Shown: positions 1-5,823 of the stretch, piece after piece
Numbering within the stretch: the first letter of the stretch is position 1
Layout: each line of letters starts with the position of its first letter
Source of the DNA: an uncultured Porphyromonadaceae bacterium
GTDB taxonomy: Bacteria > Bacteroidota > Bacteroidia > Bacteroidales > CAMTPD01
Assembly (NCBI GenBank): GCA_947074265.1
Contig: CAMTPD010000080.1
Coordinates: 1-6,756 of the forward strand
Reading direction: 5' to 3'
Length of the DNA: 6,756 bases
The notes under the pieces: model-generated
Told to the model about the DNA's origin: nothing
The model's input: only the letters and a program-made list of their open reading frames with translations
Databases searched by the model: none
Program-made: the position numbers and the translations under genes

Positions 1-76
1 TACAAAAGTACCCATCACAGGTACAAAAGTACCCATCACAGGTACAAAAGTACCCGTTATAGGTACATAAATATCC
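1..76. repeat. 21-bp tandem repeat array containing a short dyad (possible mobile-element end)
   Basis: Two identical 21-bp units (1-21 and 22-42) are followed by a third diverged in its second half (43-63) and a degenerate fourth (from 64, where only the start resembles the unit). The array may continue to the left of the window. At each junction the sequence GGTAC-AAAA-GTACC forms a 5-bp inverted repeat with a 4-nt centre, so protein-binding dyads recur every 21 bp, about two helical turns. Phased short sites of this kind are known at the ends of some insertion sequences (IS21 family, for example) and in operators and replication iterons. No transposase lies in the window, so the link to a mobile element is inference. 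The repetition itself is certain. Confidence 0.85.
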
Positions 77-188
77 TAAATGTAGAACTTTTTGTATATG
101 CTAAATATCAGTTAATCAACTGTTAACTGCTTTGGCTGTCTGTCTTTTTTTGAGTTTGGAAATGTGTAAAAAAACCTATATATATAAA

Positions 189-230
189 TATATACATACC
201 GGTTTACTTAACAGCACCGGTATGTGTATG
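189..230. repeat. Inverted repeat / hairpin
   Basis: The arms 194-203 (acataccggt) and 216-225 (accggtatgt) are perfect reverse complements, with a 12-nt loop at 204-215. Pairing extends outward to about 189 and 230 through A-T pairs and G-T wobbles. The tip of each arm is the palindrome accggt. No T-run follows on the plus strand, and the A-run at about 168-174, which would be a T-run on the minus strand, is too far away for a normal terminator. It may be a structured mobile-element end, a protein-binding site or a remnant; I cannot choose among these. Confidence 0.55.
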
Positions 231-259
231 TAAGAGTCAAAAAAGAGGATGGATCCCGT

Positions 260-371
260 AAAAAGTTTTCACGAATATGGCAAAAAGTTTTCATGGATAC
301 TGAATTTGATATTGGTGAAGACTATTCAAACTCTTCACCAATACTTTTTGCACTCTCCATGAAAACAATTT
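260..371. repeat. Cluster of direct and inverted repeats (possible insertion-sequence end or miniature element)
   Basis: The 12-mer aaaaagttttca occurs at 260-271 and again at 282-293, a direct repeat with 22-bp period. Its extension gttttcatgga (287-297) has an exact 11-bp inverted copy, tccatgaaaac, at 356-366; with looser matching the inversion reaches about 371. Between these copies lies the hairpin 310-343. Two direct copies on one side and one inverted copy on the other, around a stem-loop, resemble a miniature non-autonomous element or the fused ends of a deleted insertion sequence. The repeats are seen directly; the element interpretation is inferred and has no coding support. Confidence 0.5.
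310..350 (+). terminator. Hairpin followed by T-run, terminator-like
   Basis: Arms 310-320 (tattggtgaag) and 333-343 (cttcaccaata) are perfect 11-bp reverse complements with a 12-nt loop. The run ctttttg follows at once, as in a plus-strand intrinsic terminator. The stem is not very GC-rich, and no upstream plus-strand gene is visible in the window, so it might stop transcription coming in from left of the window or be internal to a repeat element. It would insulate the downstream susC-like gene from read-through. Confidence 0.45.
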
Positions 372-608
372 ACCATGTTTGCGAATAATGTAGTGTATAT
401 TTTCAGAGGGTCTCGTTAGAGAAAATAAACGATTTGCAAAAATTAGTACTGTATATTGATATGTTGGCAAACTAAATAAAAAATTATTTAAATATGTTTT
501 GATTTGATGGGTTAAATGTTTTTATTTGTAAAGCAAATACGAGCGTAGGCAATAGAATTGTGCTTGTAGATACTTTGAAAGACAATCGAATATAACCCTT
601 TTAATCAA
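372..608 (+). promoter_or_regulatory. AT-rich leader upstream of the first susC-like gene
   Basis: No gene is visible in this stretch, which must carry the promoter and 5' leader of the susC/susD unit unless transcription enters from the left. The best match I found to the Bacteroides promoter (TTTG at -33, TAnnTTTG at -7) is TTTG at 525-528 with TAGAATTG at 553-560. It has one mismatch in the -7 element and a spacer of 24 bp, longer than usual. The same TTTG lies in a small dyad, TATTTG-TAAAG-CAAATA (523-539), which could be a regulator site. There is no good Shine-Dalgarno before the ATG at 609, as is common in this phylum. The exact promoter is unproven. Confidence 0.25.
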
Positions 609-2918
609 ATGGATATGATGAAAACCTATAATGAGAGAGCTTGCTCTATACCCTCTCCACATTCACGGAAAAAGTTTATTTATCTAGGTATTGCGATGGC
701 AAGCCTATTTGTGTCACCTAGCATTTATGCAGAAGATCTTCCTCTGGCTTATGCAGAAGCACAACAAGGTCAGATGAAGGTAACTGGTGTTGTAAAAGAT
801 GAACTCGGAGAGCCACTGCCTGGTGTAAATGTTGTTGTGAAGGGTACTGATAAAGGTACCATAACGGATCTTGACGGTAAATACGAATTGAGTGTTGCCA
901 CTGGTTCTGAATTGCAATTTTCATTTATCGGTTACAAGACTGAGACAGTAAAAGTAGCCGGCAAAAATACGATCAACGTACAGCTGAAAGAAGATGCTGA
1001 GGCATTGGATGAGGTTGTTGTTACGGCACTAGGAATGAGTCGTGATAAAAAGGCTCTAGGTTATGCCATGACTGAGATTAAGGGTGATGAAATCGCAAAG
1101 GCAAATGTGGTGAATCCGATCAATGGTTTGCAAGGTAAAGTTGCCGGTGTACAGATCAATATGGGTAACTCAGGACCACAATCTTCGCAGCGTATTTTGA
1201 TTCGTGGCAACTCTTCACTAGGATCTAACAATCAGCCTATTTTCGTGATCGATGGTGTGATTATTGACAATGAAACCACAAAGTCATCCTCTTCTGTTCA
1301 AGACTTCGGAAATGATTTGAAAAACCTCAACTCCGACGATTTTGAGTCGATGTCGGTGTTGAAAGGTGCTGCTGCCACAGCACTTTACGGCTCACGTGCT
1401 GCCAATGGTGTAATCCTGATTACAACTAAAAAAGGTAAAAAGGGCGAAGGCTTTGGTATCGATTTCTCGCATACCCAAACGTGGGACCATGTATACGGTT
1501 TTCCTGATATCCAGAATGTGTATGGTATGGGTGTGCAACCGGCTTGGGATTTAAATTCCGACGGAACAGAAAACCGTAATATTTCGAAAAATAGAAACTT
1601 TGGTCCTCGTTTCGATGGACTTCCTTACAAAGTGGATGGTCTTGATCTGACTTTCTCTGCTAAAGAGGATAATATCAAGCAGATGTATCAAACAGGTCGC
1701 TACATGAATACGAATGTGGCATTGCATGGTGGTGATGCAAAAGGTGCATTCCGTTTCTCATATTCCAATCTGAACTCTAATGGTACAACGTTCAATAATG
1801 ATTTTGATCGTAACAGTTTCAACTTGAATGCTTCGCGTGAGATTAGCAAATTTGTAAATGCAGATGCGGGTTTTGCTTATATAAACTCCAATACTCAGAA
1901 TCCTACTTATCAAGGTGGCGATAAGTCTCCAATCTATGACTTCATGTTTAGTGTACCTCGCGAATATGATACGCGATATTGGTTGGGCAATTATAGAAGC
2001 CCAAAAGGTGACGGATGGAATGGTGGAGATCCTTTCGAATATTCAAAAACCATCTGGGAATATCTGGAAAATAAGTATTCTCAGAAAGAGGATAATCTAC
2101 GTGCTTTTTTGAATTTGAATGTTAAGTTTACCGATTGGTTGTCGCTTCGACTGAATGGAGATTTTAATAAGATTTTCAAGACAAACGAACAAAAAGTACT
2201 TGCTACCGGTAAAAGTAACTACGATGGTTCGCGCTATGTTGTAAACGAGTCTCGTAAAGATCAATATAAAATAACTGCGATGCTGAGTGCCAATCATCGC
2301 TTTGCAGATATGGTTGGCGTGAATGGGTCGATTGCAGCGGAACAATGGGATACTCGTTCTGCATATCACAATACATCATCATCCAATGGATTGCGTATAC
2401 CTGGGCAGTTTGATATGACGAACTCTGTGGCTCCGGCTACAACTTCGGTAAGACACAATACAGGACGTAAGCGTATCAATTCGGTTTATGCTTTTGCCAA
2501 CCTCGATTTCAAAAACCAAGTGTTTTTAGATATCACAGGTCGTAACGACTGGTCGTCGGCTCTTATCTATAACGATGGTTCGGGTAATACATCTTACTTC
2601 TATCCGTCGGTAGGTGCATCTTGGATTGCGACCGAAACATTTAGATCTCAATTGCCGGAGGTAATTTCTTTTGCAAAACTTAGAGCTTCGTATGCAATTG
2701 TGGGTAACGACTGTGATCCATATTTGACAACAAGTACGGGGTATTATACGTTGAATGGAACGTTTGTAAATCCGTTTGATGGAAAGGATTATCCATATTA
2801 TGGTTTTGATTCAAACTCACTTCCAAATAATGACTTGAAACCTGAAAAGCAACACTCTCTAGAGATTGGAGCGGATGTGAAGTTTTTCGAAAACCGCTTG
2901 GGCGTTGATGTTGCTTAG
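609..2918 (+). CDS. SusC-like transporter, N-terminal part up to the amber stop (769 aa)
   Basis: This is what would be translated without suppression. Residues 1-41 are an extended signal peptide: basic RKK at 20-22, a hydrophobic core, and likely cleavage after SIYA (A41). Residues 56-129 form the carboxypeptidase-D-like regulatory domain (GVVKDELGEPLPGVNVVVKG), as is typical of Bacteroidota SusC proteins. DEVVVTALG at 134-142 is the conserved linker usually taken as the TonB-box region. The plug domain spans about 158-275, with FVIDGVIID at 212-220 and the family signature LYGSRAANGVILITTK at 259-274. Barrel sequence follows to residue 769. About two fifths of the barrel (342 of roughly 836 residues) is missing, including the C-terminal signal for membrane insertion, so the product would probably be degraded in the periplasm. 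In-frame ATGs at 609, 615 and 618 are all possible starts; none has a clear ribosome site, and the choice does not affect the mature protein. Confidence 0.85.
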   Translation: MDMMKTYNERACSIPSPHSRKKFIYLGIAMASLFVSPSIYAEDLPLAYAEAQQGQMKVTGVVKDELGEPLPGVNVVVKGTDKGTITDLDGKYELSVATGSELQFSFIGYKTETVKVAGKNTINVQLKEDAEALDEVVVTALGMSRDKKALGYAMTEIKGDEIAKANVVNPINGLQGKVAGVQINMGNSGPQSSQRILIRGNSSLGSNNQPIFVIDGVIIDNETTKSSSSVQDFGNDLKNLNSDDFESMSVLKGAAATALYGSRAANGVILITTKKGKKGEGFGIDFSHTQTWDHVYGFPDIQNVYGMGVQPAWDLNSDGTENRNISKNRNFGPRFDGLPYKVDGLDLTFSAKEDNIKQMYQTGRYMNTNVALHGGDAKGAFRFSYSNLNSNGTTFNNDFDRNSFNLNASREISKFVNADAGFAYINSNTQNPTYQGGDKSPIYDFMFSVPREYDTRYWLGNYRSPKGDGWNGGDPFEYSKTIWEYLENKYSQKEDNLRAFLNLNVKFTDWLSLRLNGDFNKIFKTNEQKVLATGKSNYDGSRYVVNESRKDQYKITAMLSANHRFADMVGVNGSIAAEQWDTRSAYHNTSSSNGLRIPGQFDMTNSVAPATTSVRHNTGRKRINSVYAFANLDFKNQVFLDITGRNDWSSALIYNDGSGNTSYFYPSVGASWIATETFRSQLPEVISFAKLRASYAIVGNDCDPYLTTSTGYYTLNGTFVNPFDGKDYPYYGFDSNSLPNNDLKPEKQHSLEIGADVKFFENRLGVDVA
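2916..2918 (+). other. In-frame premature amber (TAG) codon
   Basis: Reading the frame set by 609, codon 770 is TAG, between GCT (Ala) and TAT (Tyr). The frame continues open for another 341 sense codons. The following base is T, not the C usually associated with leaky amber codons. The complete gene 3959-5620 and the frame of this gene both end in TAA, and no other in-frame TAG appears in the roughly 2,000 codons readable here. Confidence 0.95.
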
Positions 2919-3944
2919 TATAAGACAAATACAAAGAATCAGATTTTAGCATTGAGTATGGCCTCTGAAACAGGTGTCAGATCGCGCTGGATTAATGCGG
3001 GTAATATTCAAAACTCGGGTGTGGAAATGTTGATAACAGCCGTGCCTGTAGAAACAAAAAACTGGAATTGGACATTGATGCTCAATCTTACTCGTAATAG
3101 AAATAAGATCATAAGTCTTGCTCCGGATGTAGAGCGTTATCGTCTTGGCGGCGGCGGTGCCGATACAGATGCGTGGGCTACCGTTGGTGGTGCTTATGGT
3201 GATATCTATTCGAGCTATGCTTTTGCGCGTAACGAGCAAGGTCAAAAGATCTTGAATTCCGACGGTTCGTGGAGAAGATCCGGTACTAGTGAGAAGATTG
3301 GTAGCTTGCAGCCGGATTTGCTTGGCGGTATTGTTTCAACACTTTCGTACAAAGGAATTAGCTTTAATATGGTTATTGATGCTCGTTTTGGAGGTGATAT
3401 TTATTCCAACTCTTACAACTATGGTACTTCATCCGGTACATTAAAACATACATTGTATGGTCGCGATGCTGAAAACGGAGGTCTACCGCGTAAACTTGAA
3501 GATGGACGTGTATTGAATGACGGTATGATTCCGGAAGGGGTTTTTGCTAGTGGAACGGTAGTGAATAGTGTAGATCTATCGGGTATGACGTACCAAGAGG
3601 CATACGATAAAGGTTATGTGGAACCATTGTCGGCATATAAATATTATGCAAACTTGGCCGATTGGGGTACGGGTATTCGTGAGCAAGCAATTAAGAAATG
3701 CTCATGGATAGCATTGAGAGAGTTATCGCTTCGATGGTCGCTTCCAAAGGATTGGACTTCGCAGATTTACATGCAAAATGTAAGTGTAGGTTTTGTGGTT
3801 AGAAATGTTGGCTACTTGTACAACAGCTTGCCAAACAATATTCATCCTGAAGGTTTGGCAACAAATCAAAGTTCGGAATACCTTGAAAGCGGCGGTGCTG
3901 CTTATACACGTAACTACGGTTTCAATATCAATGTATCATTCTAA
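2919..3944 (+). pseudogene. SusC-like transporter, C-terminal barrel part after the amber stop
   Basis: The stretch continues the same frame with no further stop, insertion or deletion, and encodes the last 341 residues of the barrel. It ends in TRNYGFNINVSF, with the terminal phenylalanine that marks the last strand of outer-membrane barrels. Gene callers may start a separate gene at TTG 2952 or ATG 2958, but I see no ribosome site before either. Such a product would lack a signal peptide, plug and most of the barrel, so independent function is very unlikely. It includes a glycine-rich loop (LGGGGADTD, about 3145-3171) encoded by a short GGC run. Its intact state suggests the stop is recent or not effective. 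Confidence 0.8.
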
Positions 3945-3958
3945 AAAGAGATTATCCC

Positions 3959-5620
3959 ATGAAAACAATAAAAAAAATCCTTTGCTTATTGCCTTTGTCA
4001 ATGACACTGTTGACAGGTTGTGAGAGTTTTACAGATATAAATAATAGTGTATCGACAGTATATGAAGTAGATCCGTTAACTTTTCTATATAAAGTGCAGG
4101 AACGTAATCAAGGAGCTGGCTCTACATGGACAGATTCGTATGCATGTAAGTTGAGATGGTTGCAATATTGCTCTAATATTTGGGGATACAGCACAACCAA
4201 CTTCACGTATTTCACTTCAAGTATTGGTGCTGATTTGTATTCTGAATGGCTTGATGTGGGTGGCTATGCAACGCATATCGAATATTATATATCAAAGAAT
4301 ATGCCAGATGACTTACCTCGATACTCTGATTTGATAGAGGTGTCTCGCATCATGTTGATTAATAAAGGTATTGCAACAACAGATATGCATGGGTCATTGG
4401 CTTATACCGAAGGTTGGGGTTTAAGAAGAGGGCGTCCGGATTTGGAGAATCCTAAGTTTGATACTCAAGAAGAGCTTTTTGCAATATGGGATCAAGAGCT
4501 TAAAACAGCTATTGAAAAGTTGTCGGTTTCTACCGATCAGGTTTCTTTGGCCGGCTATGATATGGCTTTTAAAGGGGATATCTCGAAATGGGTAAAGACA
4601 GCAAATGCTCTTCGTTTGCGTATAGCGTTGCGTATGTTGAAACGAAATGAAACAAAAGCAAAAGAGATCGCAGCAGAAGTATTGAAAAGTAGTATTCCAA
4701 CATCAAATGAAGATGGTTTTATCATCAAATTTGATAAATTATACACTAACAATGGAGACTGGCATTCTGTAATTGATATGGATCGAGCATCTGCTCCGTT
4801 TATGCGCTATTTAAAGACATATAATGATCCACGTAAACGTATTTATTTTAGGATAAATAATTTGACTTCAGAAAATGTTACTCAATATAACTCTGAACAA
4901 ACAGATCCAGAGAAATTGATTCCGTCAGATTTTACACAATGGGAAGGTGGTACTGTAAGTTACGATGAGCGTAAAACTGACAAACGATACTTTTCACGTA
5001 CACTAAAAGATGGAACAGATATGCGTGCAATGAACCAGCCACAGGTGCGTCTTTGGAAAGGGATGTACGATAATGGTAGTGGCGGTTCTTGGTTTCCAAA
5101 CCTTACTTATGCCGACTTCTGCTTCATGGCCTCAGAGTTTTCATTGTTGGGTGTTGGTAATGCCAAATCTGCGCAGCAATGGTACGAAGAAGGTATTACA
5201 GCTTCTCTCAAGCATTGGAGTGCGATGGGTGAATATTGTAAAATATACGAGTATGAGCCAATCACCGATGCAGAGATCAATGAATTCTTGTCGCAACCGG
5301 GTATTGCCTGGAATGCTGCGAATGCATTGGAGCAGATTTATTGCCAATCGTGGGTTGAACACTATAAAAATACAAATGAAGCTTGGGCTTTGTGGCGTAG
5401 AACCGGTTATCCGAACCAAACTTCTTCAATTGTTACGTTTGATAAAGTAATGATCAATGGCGAAGAGCAAACAGTGCCACGAAGAACACGTTTTGCTTAC
5501 CCGGCAGAGGGTACACCTAACAAAGCGAATATGATAGACCGCATTGAGAAAATGGCAGCTGATGCAGAGTTTGGCGAAATCCAAAACGAGTTTGGCCGTT
5601 TATGGTGGGATAAGAAATAA
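3959..5620 (+). CDS. SusD/RagB-family surface nutrient-binding lipoprotein
   Basis: The 553-residue product matches the usual size of SusD-family proteins, which are anchored on the cell surface, bind substrate and close over the SusC barrel. Residues 1-21 are a lipoprotein signal peptide (KKILCLLPLSMTLLTGC) with lipobox LTGC at 18-21, so C21 is the lipidated residue. The acidic CESFTD that follows is compatible with surface export. The DIN...VDP pattern near the mature N-terminus, NEAWALWRRTGYP at 473-485 and VPRRTRFAYP at 506-515 are typical of the family. The style is closer to the SusD-like group 2 (starch-binding associated) than to classical SusD; that placement is by eye. The start is 14 bp after the susC-like stop, with purine-rich aaagag at 3945-3950, so the two genes form one operon and may be translationally coupled. 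The gene is intact, although an amber codon in its upstream partner could reduce its expression by polarity. The substrate is not recognisable. Confidence 0.93.
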   Translation: MKTIKKILCLLPLSMTLLTGCESFTDINNSVSTVYEVDPLTFLYKVQERNQGAGSTWTDSYACKLRWLQYCSNIWGYSTTNFTYFTSSIGADLYSEWLDVGGYATHIEYYISKNMPDDLPRYSDLIEVSRIMLINKGIATTDMHGSLAYTEGWGLRRGRPDLENPKFDTQEELFAIWDQELKTAIEKLSVSTDQVSLAGYDMAFKGDISKWVKTANALRLRIALRMLKRNETKAKEIAAEVLKSSIPTSNEDGFIIKFDKLYTNNGDWHSVIDMDRASAPFMRYLKTYNDPRKRIYFRINNLTSENVTQYNSEQTDPEKLIPSDFTQWEGGTVSYDERKTDKRYFSRTLKDGTDMRAMNQPQVRLWKGMYDNGSGGSWFPNLTYADFCFMASEFSLLGVGNAKSAQQWYEEGITASLKHWSAMGEYCKIYEYEPITDAEINEFLSQPGIAWNAANALEQIYCQSWVEHYKNTNEAWALWRRTGYPNQTSSIVTFDKVMINGEEQTVPRRTRFAYPAEGTPNKANMIDRIEKMAADAEFGEIQNEFGRLWWDKK

Positions 5621-5642
5621 CTGAAAATATGATTTTGTAATA

Positions 5643-5685
5643 ACAAACCCGGCAGAAGTAGTTTTCTGCCGGGTTTGTCGTTTTA
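5643..5685 (+). terminator. Strong intrinsic terminator after the susD-like gene
   Basis: A perfect 15-bp stem joins 5643-5657 (acaaacccggcagaa) and 5664-5678 (ttctgccgggtttgt) across a 6-nt loop. The stem has a GC-rich centre, and a T-rich tail (cgttttattt) starts at 5679. It lies 22 bp after the TAA of the susD-like gene and should end the susC/susD transcript. The next susC-like gene is therefore likely transcribed separately. On the minus strand no T-run follows the stem, so it is mainly one-directional. Confidence 0.92.
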
Positions 5686-5703
5686 TTTAGGTGTCGTATT
5701 TTG
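5674..5703 (+). promoter_or_regulatory. Weak candidate promoter for the second susC-like gene
   Basis: TTTG at 5674-5677 and TATTTTG at 5697-5703 are separated by 19 bp and resemble the Bacteroides TTTG / TAnnTTTG promoter, except that the -7 element is one base short. The TTTG overlaps the 3' arm of the terminator. It would give a leader of about 110 nt. Nothing better was found between 5679 and 5823, but the match is imperfect. Confidence 0.2.
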
Positions 5704-5707
5704 AATA

Positions 5708-5725
5708 AAGTTATTGTGATAACTT
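5708..5725. promoter_or_regulatory. Short dyad, possible operator upstream of the second susC-like gene
   Basis: AAGTTAT (5708-5714) and ATAACTT (5719-5725) are exact reverse complements with a 4-nt centre (tgtg). The dyad lies about 100 bp before the ATG at 5824 and just after the weak candidate promoter. In such AT-rich DNA a 7-bp dyad can arise by chance, and I recognise no known regulator site. Confidence 0.3.
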
Positions 5726-5823
5726 AATAAAGTAAATTGATAATAAAGAAAATAAATTAATTTTAGATATGGTTTTATGAGTAATTTTAATACATTGCAT
5801 TCGAAATCTTGAAAATCTAACTT

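Larger units (their letters stand above)
609..3944 (+). pseudogene. SusC/RagA-family TonB-dependent outer-membrane transporter interrupted by an in-frame TAG
   Basis: Taken as one frame, 609-3944 encodes 1,111 residues if the TAG at codon 770 is counted as sense. That is a normal size for a SusC-family transporter, which forms a TonB-powered barrel importing glycans or other large nutrients with a SusD lipoprotein lid. Everything expected is present in one frame: export signal, carboxypeptidase-like N-terminal domain, plug, barrel, and an aromatic C-terminal end (GFNINVSF) of the kind the BAM machinery recognises. The only lesion is TAG at 2916-2918, where the reading is GVDVA-stop-YKTNTKNQ. 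SusC relatives usually have aromatic residues at this place, so a tyrosine codon (TAT or TAC) changed at its third base is the simplest origin. As written the gene should not give a functional transporter. A suppressed stop or a sequencing error would make it an intact gene. Confidence 0.8.

Noticed and set aside
1..76. CRISPR array
   Set aside because: The units are contiguous at 21 bp with no unique spacers between them, so this is a tandem repeat.
131..185. Promoter from TTTG at 155-158 and the TA-rich run at 177-184
   Set aside because: The TA-rich run lacks the TTTG half of the -7 element and arises easily in simple TA repeats; it also points at no nearby gene.
3147..3160. GGC run as a slippage-prone phase-variation tract
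   Set aside because: It has only three to four units of three bases, so slippage would keep the frame; it simply encodes a glycine-rich loop.
2680..3245. Minus-strand reading frames across the amber codon region
   Set aside because: Their products show no recognisable domain or export signal, and the plus strand carries clear SusC sequence throughout.
609..3944. Genome-wide reassignment of TAG to an amino acid
   Set aside because: Only one in-frame TAG appears among roughly 2,000 codons across three genes; a recoded genome should show more. A local suppressor cannot be excluded.
2952..3944. Independent gene starting at TTG 2952 or ATG 2958
   Set aside because: It is in the same frame as the upstream gene, is pure SusC barrel sequence, has no ribosome site or signal peptide, and joins the 5' part without missing residues.
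5073..5450. Overlapping plus-strand frame inside the susD-like gene
   Set aside because: It is an out-of-frame shadow of well-conserved SusD-family sequence, with no start signal.
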